Origin: an uncultured bacterium
GTDB lineage: Bacteria; Planctomycetota; UBA1135; GCA-002686595
NCBI GenBank assembly: GCA_938075305.1
Contig: CALJGV010000006.1
Location: forward strand, 124,001-188,000
Direction: 5' to 3'
Length of the DNA: 64,000 bases
Every line of letters begins with the position of its first letter. Within the stretch, counting starts at the first letter, position 1. Position numbers and translations under genes: made by a program. Positions 41,309 through 51,621 of the stretch are shown one piece after another. The notes beneath the pieces were generated by a model. It was given only the letters and a program-made list of their open reading frames with translations, was not told the DNA's origin and made no database searches.

Positions 41309-42862
41309 ATGAAGACCGTCCGTGTCCACAGCGCGTGCCTGGAGGGTGCGGGCGCCTTCCTCGTCACGGTCCAGGCCCGCTTCGAGCCCGCCCAGCAAGG
41401 ACCCACCGAGTTCCACCTCACCGGCCTCCCCGACGCTCTCCTGCGGGAGAGCCGAGGCCGACTCGCCTGCGTGCTTGCGGCCAGCCGCCTGAAGGCTGGT
41501 TCCGGCCGCCTCCACCTGCACCTGACCCCCGCCGCGCGGCGCAAGTCCGGGGAGGGGCTGGACCTCGCCCTCGTCCTCGCCTGCGCCGCCGCCGTGGGGC
41601 ACCTGCGCCCGTCCCAGGTGAGCGGCGTCCTCTTCCTGGGCGAGGTCGGCATCGACGGCTCGCTGACCTCCACGCCGGGCGGGCTTGCCGCCGCGCTGGA
41701 GGCGCGGCGGCAGGGCATCACGGAGGTCCTCGCGCCCCCCACCGCGGCGCGAGAAGCCGCCGAGCTCCCGGACGTCTCCGCGTTCGAGGCTTCCACCCTC
41801 GAGGACGTGCTCCAGCACCTCACGCGGGACGCCGCCGATCCCGGGCGGCGCCCTGCCCTCGAGCCCCAACCCGCGCCGGAGGACGAGGCGCCCTCGGGGC
41901 GATCCCTCGACGAGGTCCGGGGCCAAGAGGAGGCCAAGTTCGCCCTCCAGGTGGCCGCCGCGGGCGGACACGGCCTCCTGCTCGTGGGGCCGCCGGGGGC
42001 TGGCAAGACCATGCTGGCCCGCCGGCTCCCGGATCTGCTACCCCCGCCCAACCTCGAGGAGCGAATCGCCGCCACGGCGATCCGCTCCGCCGCGGGTCGA
42101 TCCCCAGAAGGCCTCGTCGGGGAACGCCCCTTCCGGGCACCCCACCACACAACCAGCTTCGCGGGCCTGCTCGGAGGGGGGAACCCGATCGCGCCCGGCG
42201 AGATCACCCTCGCCCACGGTGGAGTCCTCTTCCTGGACGAGCTGCCCGAGTTTCGCAGGGAGGCCCTCGAGGGACTCCGTCAACCGCTCGAGGAAGGCCG
42301 GGTCCACATCGCCCGGGCCGGACGACGATTGAGCCTCCCAGCCGACTTCCAGCTCATCGCAGCCATGAACCCCTGCCCGTGTGGGTACGCGGGGCACCCG
42401 CGCGTGGTCTGCCGCTGTCCCCCCTCGGCCGTCCGCCGCTACCGCCAGCGCATCTCGGGGCCCGTCCTGGACCGGATCGATCTGCGCGTCGCCCTCCGCC
42501 CCGTGCCACTGGAGGACCTCGTCCCGGGAACGGCCTGCCCGGCGAACCAGCCCCCCACGGCGGGCGAGGGAGCCCGGCTGATCCAGGAGGCGCGCACGGC
42601 GCGCCGCCGCTCCATGGGCCGTGGGGCGCAGGGGGGCCGGTGCAATGCCCGCCTGCAGAGCGACGAGCTGGACGCCGTCGCCCCGCTCGACCCACGCCCC
42701 GCCGCGCTGCTGCGACGCGCGGCTGACGGGCGCCAGCTCTCCAGCCGGGCCGTCCAGTCCTTGCGCCGGGTCGCGCGGACCGTGGCTGACCTCGCGGGCC
42801 GCGACCGGATCGATGCCGAGGCAATGGCCACCGCCCTGGCCCTGCGGGAGGGGCTCACCTGA
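41309..42862 (+). CDS. comM: ComM/YifB-type Mg-chelatase-like AAA ATPase
   Basis: A 517-residue ATPase. The N-terminal half is a Lon-like (ChlI) domain (VQARFEPAQQGPTEFHLTGLPDALLRESR, SGVLFLGEVGIDGS); the centre is AAA+ with Walker A GPPGAGKTM and Walker B GVLFLDELPEF; MNPCPCGYAGHP is a zinc-like cysteine motif of the family; the C-terminal part (SSRAVQSLRRVARTVADLAG) is the sensor-2 helix bundle. ComM helps integrate incoming DNA by branch migration. It fits with comEC elsewhere in the window. The ATG at 41309 is preferred to an earlier one, whose extra 35 residues look non-coding. Confidence 0.9.
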   Translation: MKTVRVHSACLEGAGAFLVTVQARFEPAQQGPTEFHLTGLPDALLRESRGRLACVLAASRLKAGSGRLHLHLTPAARRKSGEGLDLALVLACAAAVGHLRPSQVSGVLFLGEVGIDGSLTSTPGGLAAALEARRQGITEVLAPPTAAREAAELPDVSAFEASTLEDVLQHLTRDAADPGRRPALEPQPAPEDEAPSGRSLDEVRGQEEAKFALQVAAAGGHGLLLVGPPGAGKTMLARRLPDLLPPPNLEERIAATAIRSAAGRSPEGLVGERPFRAPHHTTSFAGLLGGGNPIAPGEITLAHGGVLFLDELPEFRREALEGLRQPLEEGRVHIARAGRRLSLPADFQLIAAMNPCPCGYAGHPRVVCRCPPSAVRRYRQRISGPVLDRIDLRVALRPVPLEDLVPGTACPANQPPTAGEGARLIQEARTARRRSMGRGAQGGRCNARLQSDELDAVAPLDPRPAALLRRAADGRQLSSRAVQSLRRVARTVADLAGRDRIDAEAMATALALREGLT

Positions 42863-42898
42863 GGCGCGCAGCCCGGGCGGCGGCCCTCACTAGTGGCC

Positions 42899-44170
42899 TC
42901 ACTCGTGGCGCAGGGCCTCGACCGGGTCCATGTTGGCTGCTCGCCAGGCGGGGTACAGCCCGAAGACGATCCCCACCAGCACCGAGATGCCGAAGGCGAG
43001 GATGGGCGCCGCTGGCTCGACGATCGTCTCGAGATCGGCGGCCCGCTCCACGATCCATGGGATGAGCAAGCCGACCCCAACCCCGACCACGCCGCCGGCG
43101 CCGGAGAGCACCATGGTCTCCACGAGGAACTGGGTGACGATGTGCTTGCGCTTCGCGCCGAGGGCACGACGGATCCCGATCTCGCGGGTCCGCTCGGTCA
43201 CGGTCGCCAACATGACGTTCATGATCCCGATGCCCCCCACCAGCAGGGAGATCCCCGCGATGGAGCCCAGCACGATGTTGAAGATGCGCTTGGTCTCCTC
43301 CGCTCGAGCCAGCAGTTCGAGGGGCACGATGACCTCGTAGTCCTTCTCGTCGTGCTCACGCTTCAGCATCGAGCGGCAGGCTGCGGCAATGACGGGGACG
43401 TCGATGTCACGCTCCGCGGCGACGATGATCTCGTGGAGCTGGACCTCCTGGATGTCCATCGAGCCGCTGCGCATCTGGGTCTGGCGTTCCCCGTAGTAGG
43501 CCCGCCCGGTGGACAGGGGTACGAAGACCTCTCCGCCGGCCTCGCTGGAGGGGTCGAGGGTGATGGTTCCCACCGGGAGCCGCGAGTTGAGCACCCCCAC
43601 CACCTCGAGGTAGTGCTCCCCGACCTTCACCCGCTCTCCGAGCGCCGTATCGAAGGGGAAGAGGAAGCGCGCGACCTCGTAGCCGAGGACACAGACCAAG
43701 GAGAGATTCGCCTCGTCCTGCACCGTCAAGAAGCGGCCCGAGAAGAGATCCCGCCGCGTCACAGCCTGAAAGAGGTGCGGCGTGCAGAGGACCCGGGGGC
43801 GGCAGAGGAGCTGCCCGCTGCGCACCTCCGCGGGAGTCTGGAGCACGGGTACCGACTGCTCGACGCCGGGGAATGTCTCGGAGATGCGCTCGAAGTCATC
43901 GCGGGTCAGCCCGTAGCTGAGCACGCGCATCTCGGCGTCCTCGTCGCCGACCTGGGGCGGCTTGACGCTCCGCAGGATGACGTTTCGACTGCCGAGCCGT
44001 CGGATCTGGTCCTGGGCCTCCGCGCTCGCGCCCTCCCCTACGGCGAGCATCGCGATCACGCTGGCCACGCCGAAGAGCACCCCGAGGGTGGTGAGGAAGC
44101 TCCGGAGCTTGTGGAGCAGGAGGCTCGAGACCCCCAGCCGGACGGCGCGCATCAGTGAGCTACTTCGCAT
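42899..44170 (-). CDS. MacB-type ABC transporter permease
   Basis: A 423-residue inner-membrane protein with one N-terminal membrane helix ([14 protein letters not shown]), a large periplasmic domain (about 60-290) and three C-terminal helices ([46 protein letters not shown] and [18 protein letters not shown]). The motif [20 protein letters not shown] is the FtsX/MacB family signature. MacB permeases move substrates by mechanotransmission, not by a pore. I prefer the ATG at 44170, which has GGGAGG six to seven bases upstream and overlaps the ATPase gene; ATG 44152 is the alternative. It is the last gene of the exporter. Confidence 0.9.
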   Translation of the reverse strand: MRSSSLMRAVRLGVSSLLLHKLRSFLTTLGVLFGVASVIAMLAVGEGASAEAQDQIRRLGSRNVILRSVKPPQVGDEDAEMRVLSYGLTRDDFERISETFPGVEQSVPVLQTPAEVRSGQLLCRPRVLCTPHLFQAVTRRDLFSGRFLTVQDEANLSLVCVLGYEVARFLFPFDTALGERVKVGEHYLEVVGVLNSRLPVGTITLDPSSEAGGEVFVPLSTGRAYYGERQTQMRSGSMDIQEVQLHEIIVAAERDIDVPVIAAACRSMLKREHDEKDYEVIVPLELLARAEETKRIFNIVLGSIAGISLLVGGIGIMNVMLATVTERTREIGIRRALGAKRKHIVTQFLVETMVLSGAGGVVGVGVGLLIPWIVERAADLETIVEPAAPILAFGISVLVGIVFGLYPAWRAANMDPVEALRHE

Positions 44171-44933
44171 CGGTCGCCTCCCCATCACGGCTGACCCCGC
44201 GCTCGACGGAGTCAATGTTGCCGTCCTTCAGGCGCAGGACGTTCTCAGCACGCCGACCCACCTCGGCCTCGTGCGTCACCAGCAGGATGGTCTTGCCCTC
44301 GGCGTGCAGCTCATCGAAGAGCTCGAGGATCTCGTCCGCCGTCTTGCTGTCGAGGTTGCCCGTCGCCTCGTCCGCAAGGATCAGAGCGGGGTCGTTGATC
44401 AGCGAGCGCGCGATCGCCACGCGCTGCTGCTGGCCGCCAGAGAGCTGCATGGGTCGGTGATGGAGTCGCTCGCCGAGTCCGACACGCTTCGCCAGCTCCA
44501 GGGCTCGGTCCTCGATCCCCTCGGGGACCTCGTCCTGGTACATGACCGGCATGAGGATGTTCTCGAGGACGTCGAGCTGCGGGATCAGGTTGTACGACTG
44601 GAAGATGAACCCGAGCTCCGCGCCGCGGAAGGTCGACAGCTCATCGTCGTCGAGGTCAGCGACCTCCTGGCCCCGGACCCTGTACGAGCCGCCCGTCGGA
44701 CGGTCCACGCACCCGAGGATGTTGAGCAGCGTGGACTTCCCGCTGCCCGAGCTCCCCATGATGGCCCAGTACTCCCCCTTCCTGAAGGTGAAGGAGAACC
44801 CGTCCAGCGCGTGCACCTCCTCCTCCCCCATCCTGTACATGCGGGTGATGTTCGAGAGCTCAGCCACCGGCTCGGAGGGGACCGGAGCCCCCGCTGCCGC
44901 GGGCTCGGCGCTCTCCGCCGTGGAGCCGCTCAA
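44160..44933 (-). CDS. MacB-type ABC transporter ATPase
   Basis: A 257-residue ATPase of the LolD/MacB type: Walker [10 protein letters not shown] at residues 60-68, Q-loop [12 protein letters not shown], signature [15 protein letters not shown], Walker [14 protein letters not shown] and an H-loop in LLVTHEAEV. In the MacB of E. coli, ATPase and permease are one chain; here they are two genes overlapping by eleven bases, which is common in other phyla. The ATG at 44933 overlaps the stop of the fusion-protein gene. Partner of the permease at 42899. Confidence 0.92.
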   Translation of the reverse strand: MSGSTAESAEPAAAGAPVPSEPVAELSNITRMYRMGEEEVHALDGFSFTFRKGEYWAIMGSSGSGKSTLLNILGCVDRPTGGSYRVRGQEVADLDDDELSTFRGAELGFIFQSYNLIPQLDVLENILMPVMYQDEVPEGIEDRALELAKRVGLGERLHHRPMQLSGGQQQRVAIARSLINDPALILADEATGNLDSKTADEILELFDELHAEGKTILLVTHEAEVGRRAENVLRLKDGNIDSVERGVSRDGEATDAK

Positions 44934-46708
44934 CGGTCCTCGCCCCTGCCGCCGCGAGTCGACCCGCCGTCGCCGCGCTCGCGCATGCGCTTGGCGAATT
45001 CCGCCTTCTGCTCGGCGGTGAGGCTACCGCCCGGCTTCCCACCGCGGCCGGCCCCGCCCATGGACGCGCCCGCCGGCTTGGCACCGCGGCCGCTGGCCGC
45101 CGAAGCGCCGGGAATGGCCCCGGAGCCTCCGGCACCAGGCCCGGACTTGGGAGCGGGCTCGTCGGGGACGGGCGCGGGCTCGAAGTCGGCGGGCGGGGCG
45201 AGGAGGACGATGTCGCCAGCGCTGAGGCCGGATTCGATGGCAACCCACTTCGTGTTGTCCATCCCGACCTCGACCTCGCAGCGCTCCACCCCGGTCTCGG
45301 TGCGCTTGAAGACGATGGTCTTGCCGCCGTCGAGGAAGACGCTCTGGCGCGGGATGTAGGTGGCGTTCTCGAGGTCCTTGACGAGGATGTCGACGCTGCA
45401 CGACATTCCCGGCCGCATGTCACGGATCGGGTTGAGCAGGCTGATGTCGGCCTTGTAGAGGCGCTGGTTCGGGTTGCTCCGCCAGCTCCCCGAGTCCGCC
45501 ATCACGGCCACGAAGTCCACCCGCCCCTCGAAGGTGCGATTTGGGAAGGCGTCCACCGTCACCAGGCAGAGCAGCCCGGGCTTGATCTTCTTGAGCTTCG
45601 TCTCGTGGATGCTCGCCTTGACGGTCATGCCGCCCTGGCGCGGGATCGTGCCGAGCTCCTGTCGCTCGCGCACCTCCGTCCCCTCCTCGATCGTGTCACC
45701 GGAGCCCCAGCGGCTCTTCTCGCGCGCGTAGACGAAGAGCCCTGGCTCGGGGGCGAAGATCTTGGACTTGCCCACCTGCTCCTTGAGCTCCAGGAGCTGC
45801 TCGCGCTCACGGTTGAGCTTGAAGTTGGCGGACTCGCGCTCGGCCAGGAAGTCGGCGAGCTTCGCGGCCGCCTGCTTCTCGGTCTTGCTGATGTCGCGGC
45901 GACGCGTATCCACGTCGGATTGGAGCTCCGCGAGCTTGCGTCGGTTGCCGAACTTGATCATCAGCGCGAGCTCCCGGCGCGCCTGAGCCAGCTTCACCTC
46001 CGATCGCTGCTTGGCGAACTGCTTCTCCTCCAGCTCGTTCTGCGACTTGAACTCCTCCGCGTGCAGCTTGATGGCCCAGCTGAGCTCCTTCTCCGCCGAG
46101 GAGAGCTCCTCTTCTGCGAGCAGCACCGCCTCCTCAGCCGACCCGAGCTCGTTGTCCCACTCTCCGGGCTCATTGGCCTCGGGGTTGCCCGTGTACTTGG
46201 CAAGGTCAAGCTCGGCCAGCTCGAGGGCGAGCTCGGCCGCCGCCAGATCGCTCTCGTTCTGGATGACCTGGATGTCGTACTGCTCGCGCGCCTTGGTGAA
46301 CGCCGCCTCCGCGTTCTTTACCTCGATCTCCTGGGCCACCAGCTCATCCGCGAGCTGGGACACGTCGAGCTCGACGACCAGGTCGCCCTCGTTGAGGAAG
46401 GTCCCCTCCTCCGCCAGGAAGATGATGGTGGAGCGTCCCTCGATCTCACACTTGAGGCTGACGCTGTCGGACGCCTCGAGGTTGCCCCGAACGACCTCGG
46501 AGATCCGCAGCGGACCGCTACGCACCGGCGCTCCGTCGATCTCGACCTCGGTGTCTCCCTCGAAGATGCCGTTCAGGATCCCTGACTGCCATGCACCCGC
46601 GACCACGACGAGGAGCACGAGGATGACCGTGAGCGCACCACCACGACGGGAGGCCGAAGGCGCGGCGGTGGAGCGGAGGTGATTGAAGGCAGTCATGGGT
46701 GGTTCCAT
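44930..46708 (-). CDS. MacA-type membrane fusion protein with long coiled coil
   Basis: A 592-residue periplasmic adaptor with an N-terminal membrane helix (GALTVILVLLVVVAGAW). A lipoyl-like segment (STIIFLAEEGTFLNEGDLVVELDVS) is split by a coiled-coil hairpin about 200 residues long (about 125-330, rich in E, K, A and L), roughly the length needed to reach a TolC-type channel. The beta-barrel domain (GMTVKASIHETKLKKIKPGLLCLVTV) and the end domain follow. The last 70 residues are a Gly/Ala/Pro-rich tail ending in LTAEQKAEFAKRMRERG. The start is ATG 46708 or 46696. Stop overlaps the ATPase gene by four bases. Confidence 0.88.
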   Translation of the reverse strand: MEPPMTAFNHLRSTAAPSASRRGGALTVILVLLVVVAGAWQSGILNGIFEGDTEVEIDGAPVRSGPLRISEVVRGNLEASDSVSLKCEIEGRSTIIFLAEEGTFLNEGDLVVELDVSQLADELVAQEIEVKNAEAAFTKAREQYDIQVIQNESDLAAAELALELAELDLAKYTGNPEANEPGEWDNELGSAEEAVLLAEEELSSAEKELSWAIKLHAEEFKSQNELEEKQFAKQRSEVKLAQARRELALMIKFGNRRKLAELQSDVDTRRRDISKTEKQAAAKLADFLAERESANFKLNREREQLLELKEQVGKSKIFAPEPGLFVYAREKSRWGSGDTIEEGTEVRERQELGTIPRQGGMTVKASIHETKLKKIKPGLLCLVTVDAFPNRTFEGRVDFVAVMADSGSWRSNPNQRLYKADISLLNPIRDMRPGMSCSVDILVKDLENATYIPRQSVFLDGGKTIVFKRTETGVERCEVEVGMDNTKWVAIESGLSAGDIVLLAPPADFEPAPVPDEPAPKSGPGAGGSGAIPGASAASGRGAKPAGASMGGAGRGGKPGGSLTAEQKAEFAKRMRERGDGGSTRGGRGEDR

Positions 46709-46734
46709 CGGTCGCGGGCTCGAGGGTCGAGGCC

Positions 46735-48438
46735 TCACTGGAGTTCGGGCGCGAGAGCGTCACGCTCGCGTGTCCGGTTTCGGAGGTCCTCGGCCAGGAC
46801 AGGGTCGACGTAGACCCCGGATTCGTCCACACGGAGGAGCTCGAGCTCCAACCAGAGCTCGAGGAGGGCGAGGGTGAAGGAAATTCTGGCGGCCGTGGCC
46901 GAGTCACGGCTGGACCGCAGGGAGCTCTGGGCCTCGAGGAGGTCTCGGGTGATGGCCTCCCCGGCTTCCAGGCTGAGCTCCGCGCCACGCACGCGCCGCT
47001 CGGAGAGGGTCACGGCGCCCTCCTGGATCTTGAAGCTCTTGTAGCTGTTGCGCGCACGTCGGAGCGCGTCACGCACTGAGACCGTCACGTCGTCGAGGGA
47101 GCGCTCGTAGCGGCGGCGCGTGTCCACGAGGGTCAGCTCGGCCCGGCGCCAGGCGTTCCGCAGCGGCAGCAGGTCGACGGGCAGGTCCACGTCGACACCG
47201 GCAGACCAGATCGCGTCGCTGAAGGAGTAGTTGAGGACCTTGCCCTCCGCGGTGACCTCATTCATCGAGGCCCGGACGCTCAGGCCCGCGCGGAGGGCAT
47301 CACGCGCGATGGCCTCCTTCCGCGCCGCGTCCTGCACCAGATCGAAGGAGGTCATCACGTCGAGGCGGTTGGCGAGGGCGAACTCGACGGCCACGTCGTC
47401 CCGCAGCTCGTTGAGCACCGGGCTCTCCACCTCGAGGCGCCGGAGGATCCCCTCCTCGAAGAACAGGTCGCACTCCACCGGGAGGCCGAGGAAGACCTTG
47501 AAGGAGTCGAGCTGCCGCTCCGTGTTCCCCTGGAGCGCGACGAGCCGGTTCTGGGATCCGAGCTCGTCCTGCCGCGCCTGGTCAGCCTGAACCTCGGAGA
47601 GTTCCCCGGCCTCGGCCAGCCGCTCGTTCCTCACTCGGAGGATCTTCAGGTTCTCGAAGTTGAGCCGCTCGTTGTTCAGCTGGTCGAGCGACTGCTGGAC
47701 GCGATACACCCGGTCGCTCACGTCCACCGCGTACGTTCGCCGGAAGCGCTCGTAGGCGCGCACCGCGTAGATGAGCGTGCGCTCCGACTGGCGGAGCGGC
47801 TCCAAGGTGACCAGCTCTCCGGTTCCCTTGAGGAGCGGCTGCGTGATGCTCAGCCCGAGGCTGGTGATGCCGTCCCACCCGTCCCCGGTGGACACCACCC
47901 GAAAGAGGTTCGCCCCCACGTCCGCGAGGATCACCGCGCCGGTGCCGAGCACGCGGGTCACGGACGCGCTGAAACCCTTCGACGCGGTGCCAAGGTTGCC
48001 GTTGATCTCCCCGCTCGCGCCGCCGTCGGCGCCAGCGTCGTACCGGTATCCGAAGCGCCACTGCTCCAGGGTGAGGTCGAGGGCGGAGCGGTAGAGCGAC
48101 TCCTGCTCCCTCTGGACCTGCTCGCTGTTCTCGGCCGCAATTGAGAGGGCGCCCACGACGTTGAGGGGGCCCACGCCCTGCACGGCGCCTGCCAGGACCT
48201 TCTCCCGCATCGTCCAGTCCTCGGGGTCCCGCGGTTCGCGTCCGAAGGCGGCGGTGGGAGACGGGAGGCTGAACGGCGAGTCCTCGTCGAAGAGCTGCTT
48301 TCGGCGCGCGTCGATGAGCGCGTAGGCATCCCTATCCGCCCGATCGCGGAGCTCCGGTGGCGTGAAGCAGCCCTGAAGGAGCAACGCGCTGCCGGCGACG
48401 GCGAGCGCGAGGCGCACGGTTTTGGTGGGGGAGCTCAA
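46735..48438 (-). CDS. TolC-type outer-membrane efflux lipoprotein
   Basis: A 567-residue protein with a leader ending LLLQGC, a good lipobox, so it is a lipid-anchored OMF like OprM rather than TolC. The rest alternates coiled-coil helices (VYRVQQSLDQLNNERLNFENLKILRVRNERLAEAGELSEVQ and its repeat near the C-terminus, ARNSYKSFKIQEGAVTLSERRV) with barrel strands (GLSITQPLLKGTG, GVDVDLPVDLLPLRNAWRRAE). The two-fold internal repeat is that of the TolC family. First gene of the efflux run TolC-MacA-MacB ATPase-MacB permease. Confidence 0.9.
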   Translation of the reverse strand: MSSPTKTVRLALAVAGSALLLQGCFTPPELRDRADRDAYALIDARRKQLFDEDSPFSLPSPTAAFGREPRDPEDWTMREKVLAGAVQGVGPLNVVGALSIAAENSEQVQREQESLYRSALDLTLEQWRFGYRYDAGADGGASGEINGNLGTASKGFSASVTRVLGTGAVILADVGANLFRVVSTGDGWDGITSLGLSITQPLLKGTGELVTLEPLRQSERTLIYAVRAYERFRRTYAVDVSDRVYRVQQSLDQLNNERLNFENLKILRVRNERLAEAGELSEVQADQARQDELGSQNRLVALQGNTERQLDSFKVFLGLPVECDLFFEEGILRRLEVESPVLNELRDDVAVEFALANRLDVMTSFDLVQDAARKEAIARDALRAGLSVRASMNEVTAEGKVLNYSFSDAIWSAGVDVDLPVDLLPLRNAWRRAELTLVDTRRRYERSLDDVTVSVRDALRRARNSYKSFKIQEGAVTLSERRVRGAELSLEAGEAITRDLLEAQSSLRSSRDSATAARISFTLALLELWLELELLRVDESGVYVDPVLAEDLRNRTRERDALAPELQ

Positions 48439-48561
48439 GTGGACGGCGCGGAGAATCGCATGGGGAGTCCCCCATGTTCCGTTTCACCCGGGGATTTCGT
48501 GCTGAAAACCCCAGCGGATTCCGGGATCGCTCACCCCTTACGCTGAGCCAACGTGACGCGA

Positions 48562-49482
48562 TCAGCGCTGCCCGAGGAGCGTCGAGCGGACCCGCTCATG
48601 GGCGGGAATCCGAGGCCGGTTCCAGAGCTCGAAGCGGCGCTCGTATTCTTCCCTCGTAATGGCCCTCGCGACCCTCTGGCCGCGGGTGAATCGCAGGAAC
48701 CCCAGTTCCGTCGCCCCCTCGCAGGTTCCGACCTCCAAGGCGAGCGTCCCATCGGAACGGGTGGCGCGAAGCACCCTCGAACCCGTCTCGGAACCGGGCA
48801 TCACGTCGACCTCCAGTTGCGAGACCTTCGCAGCGAGCGGGTCGAGCACGGACACCGCGGTGGCGGGTGCTCCGGATCGCAGGTCGTCGAGGAGTTCCAG
48901 GGGTCCTTTGAGTTCAGCAGGGGCCGCGAAGACCTCGTGGGTCGGGCGGTGCCACCCATGCCCGAGGATCCGTCCGCGGCCGGCATCGGCGCTCCACTCT
49001 GCCTGCCACGTCCTTGCACCCGCCGGCTGGATCTCCCGGTAGGTGAGGGTCCGCCGCTCCCCCTTGATCCGCTCGGTGTGCAGGACGCGGAGGCTGCCCT
49101 CCTCGAAGAGCACCTCGCGCTCCAGGAGGACGTCACCGGGGCGAGCCACCCGGCGCTGGGCGATGAGCGCGAGCCCGCCTCCGGTCGGCCCGGTGGCCTC
49201 TTCTCCTTCGCCCGACTCGGGCGCGAGGAGGAAGTACTCACACTCGGTGATGGGCGCCGTGGAGGCGGCCTCCAGCGCGCGGCTGAACCAGCCCTTGGCA
49301 ACGGGCCTTGCCTCGACCGCCGCGGGACTGATCCCGTCGACCTGGGCGCGCTGAATGAACTCCGGTGCGGCCACCGCTCCGCTCGACATGGCCACCACGA
49401 GGACCACGATCACCCCGAGCCGCTCGCGTGCAGAGCGGCTCGGGGTGAGGGCGTGGAACAGGGGGACCAGCGACGATCGCAT
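48562..49482 (-). CDS. Exported protein of unknown function
   Basis: A 306-residue protein with a signal peptide or anchor (LGVIVVLVVAMSSGAVA, before APEF). The mature part has beta-rich text (LALIAQRRVARPGDVLLEREVLFEEGSLRVLHTER) and an arginine-rich end; no known motif was recognised. It stands between the membrane protein at 49570 and the efflux operon, on the same strand with gaps of 87 and 123 bases. A periplasmic helper for the exporter is possible from position only. Confidence 0.65.
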   Translation of the reverse strand: MRSSLVPLFHALTPSRSARERLGVIVVLVVAMSSGAVAAPEFIQRAQVDGISPAAVEARPVAKGWFSRALEAASTAPITECEYFLLAPESGEGEEATGPTGGGLALIAQRRVARPGDVLLEREVLFEEGSLRVLHTERIKGERRTLTYREIQPAGARTWQAEWSADAGRGRILGHGWHRPTHEVFAAPAELKGPLELLDDLRSGAPATAVSVLDPLAAKVSQLEVDVMPGSETGSRVLRATRSDGTLALEVGTCEGATELGFLRFTRGQRVARAITREEYERRFELWNRPRIPAHERVRSTLLGQR

Positions 49483-49569
49483 TGGGGGAGCATCGACCGG
49501 ATCCCCCGAAGCCTTGAGTCGCGGGCCTCGCCTGGGCGCCAGGGGCGCCCAGGAGCGCCTCCGCCCCCG

Positions 49570-51594
49570 TCAGTCGACCCTGGCGAGCCGGTAAAGGGCC
49601 GCCTGGGGACCCTCGAAGATCCGCTCGGCCCCGAGCCGCGCGAGGACCGAGTCGGCCCCGCGGGGGCCCGTCCCACGGTCCGTGGTCCGCCTCCGGTCCT
49701 GCTCCGTGACGATCACCAGCAGCGTGGTCCCGCGGGCCACCTCCGCCCGGAGGACGCGGTCGAAGCGCGGGTTCCACGCGTTCCGATCCCTGAAGAGGGC
49801 GTCCCTGAGGGCCCGACGGTCCACCCACCGGTCCCCCAGGGAGGTCTCCCCGGAGGACGCCAGGCGCGCCGCCCCCAGCCTCGGCTGGCGAGTTCCCGGC
49901 GGCGCGGCGTCGTCTACCCAGAGGCCCGCCCCGGAAAGCAGCGGCGCGAGGGAGGGGCTCTTACCTGCCCCCGGGCGCGCGGCGCCCCCGCGCAAGAGGG
50001 CCACCGGGCCGGTGACCTCGCGGGCCACGCGGCGTGCTTCACGGAACGCCTCCCCGAGCCCCTCGCAGAGGTCCGGGTCACGGGCGAGCTCGAGCCCGGC
50101 ATCCCCCACCGTGAACGGAACCGCGGGAGGACGAGCGCCACCATCCGGGGAGCCAGCAGGACCGAACATCCCGGCGAGCCCGACCGCGGCGACGAGGCCC
50201 CCGGCCGCTCCCACCCTCGGGCCCCAAGCGGTGAGCCCCCGGGCAGCGAGCAGGCCGAGGGGGAAGAGGGCGAGCCCTTGCAGCGCACCGGCGTCCCACC
50301 CCAGGGGGGCCAGCGCGAGCGCGACGACGGACGCGGAGCCCAGCAGGTAGAGCCCCAGGGTGGAGACGGTCTCCGAGCGATCCCAACGCCGGAGGCACAT
50401 CAGCCCGGGGAGGAGGAGGAGAAGAACCCCCGCGTTCCAGGCGAAGGAGGGCGCACCCGCGCTGACCACCTGGTCGAGGGAGAAGCCGCCATAGGTTCGA
50501 CCGACCCAGAACGCGGGGAGCCCGGCTCCCATGAGCATCGGCACCAGGAAGGCCCGGCGCGCTAGCAGCGCAGGGAGCAGGAACAGGAGGACGAGCGCTG
50601 CACCAGCCCAGGGCTGCGCGAGCGCGGTCGCGCCGGCGAGCATGGCGGTCAGCCCGGGCCACGGCCGCGCCCCGCGGCGGACGGCGTGCAGCCCAGCGAG
50701 CAGGGTGGTGGACCAATAGACGCGGGCGAGCACTGCCGCGGGGTCGAGGTCCAGGCCGCACTGCGCCGGCACCCAGCCTCCGGACCTGAGCGCCTCCCAC
50801 ATGGGCGCCAGCCCCCCCGCCGACAGGCAGATCCCTGCGGCCAGGAGGTCCCGTGCACCGGCCCGCTCAGCCCGCTGCTCTCGGAACGCTGCGGCCGAGG
50901 CGAGGTAGCCCGCCAGGGTCAGGACGAGCAGGGACCAGCCCCCCACGAGCGGGAGGACCTGGGTGACCGAGAGCTGCCCTGGCGCTGCCAGCCCGGCGAG
51001 CGCGATCCCCACAGCGGGTCGAACCTCCAGGGCGCCACCGAAGAACCACGGGTTGGGCATCGCAGCGCCGCCCGCGGCGAAGTCGGCGAGGGTCAGGTGA
51101 GCCACGGCCGCGGGCTCGGCGAGCCAGGCGGTGGCACCTCCCGTCGACGCGAGGGCAGCCCAGCCCCCCACCGCAGCGAGACCTCCGAGCGCCAACGCGC
51201 CGAGAGCCGCACGGCCCGGTGGAGCGTTCCCCAGGCGCCGCCTGGAAGCCGCCCCGGCCGCAAGGCCGGACAGCAGGAACGGGAGGGCCCAGGCCACCTG
51301 GGGATCGGCCCCAAGGAGGCCGTTCGCGAGCGCGAAGGTCCCGCCCACCAGCGGCAGCCCGAGGAGGGATGAGAAGAGCCAGAGCTTGAGCGGCGACGGC
51401 TCCACGGGCGTCCACAGCAGGAGCGGCCCGAGCCCCACGCCGCCGCCCAGGACCAGCAGCGCGGCGAGAGCGGGCCGCGCCGGGGCACCCGCCCCTGACA
51501 GGATCATGCCGCCGAGGGCGAGGCAGGCGATCGCCACGGGGACGGCGACAGGCGCCGCCGCGCGGGCGCCGGGCCGGAGATCGTGCTCGCTCAT
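49570..51594 (-). CDS. Polytopic membrane protein of unknown function, GT-C-like architecture
   Basis: A 674-residue protein with about twelve hydrophobic segments in the first 490 residues (for example VPVAIACLALGGMIL, AGAALVLLFLLPALLA and VGAAGGLVAAVGLAGMFG) and a soluble C-terminal region of about 180 residues rich in arginine (RDALFRDRNAWNPRFDRVLRAEV). This layout is that of GT-C glycosyltransferases or related lipid-linked-sugar proteins, but the usual acidic pair in the first loop was not confirmed. The frame is continuous and the gene starts 27 bases after the symporter gene stops. Confidence 0.65.
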   Translation of the reverse strand: MSEHDLRPGARAAAPVAVPVAIACLALGGMILSGAGAPARPALAALLVLGGGVGLGPLLLWTPVEPSPLKLWLFSSLLGLPLVGGTFALANGLLGADPQVAWALPFLLSGLAAGAASRRRLGNAPPGRAALGALALGGLAAVGGWAALASTGGATAWLAEPAAVAHLTLADFAAGGAAMPNPWFFGGALEVRPAVGIALAGLAAPGQLSVTQVLPLVGGWSLLVLTLAGYLASAAAFREQRAERAGARDLLAAGICLSAGGLAPMWEALRSGGWVPAQCGLDLDPAAVLARVYWSTTLLAGLHAVRRGARPWPGLTAMLAGATALAQPWAGAALVLLFLLPALLARRAFLVPMLMGAGLPAFWVGRTYGGFSLDQVVSAGAPSFAWNAGVLLLLLPGLMCLRRWDRSETVSTLGLYLLGSASVVALALAPLGWDAGALQGLALFPLGLLAARGLTAWGPRVGAAGGLVAAVGLAGMFGPAGSPDGGARPPAVPFTVGDAGLELARDPDLCEGLGEAFREARRVAREVTGPVALLRGGAARPGAGKSPSLAPLLSGAGLWVDDAAPPGTRQPRLGAARLASSGETSLGDRWVDRRALRDALFRDRNAWNPRFDRVLRAEVARGTTLLVIVTEQDRRRTTDRGTGPRGADSVLARLGAERIFEGPQAALYRLARVD

Positions 51595-51621
51595 CTGCCT
51601 ACCTCGCTCATGAGAGTCAGC

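Noticed and set aside
40822..42726. Plus-strand frame of 634 codons over arsS and comM
   Set aside because: It crosses two better-supported genes in other frames and becomes pure Pro/Arg text.
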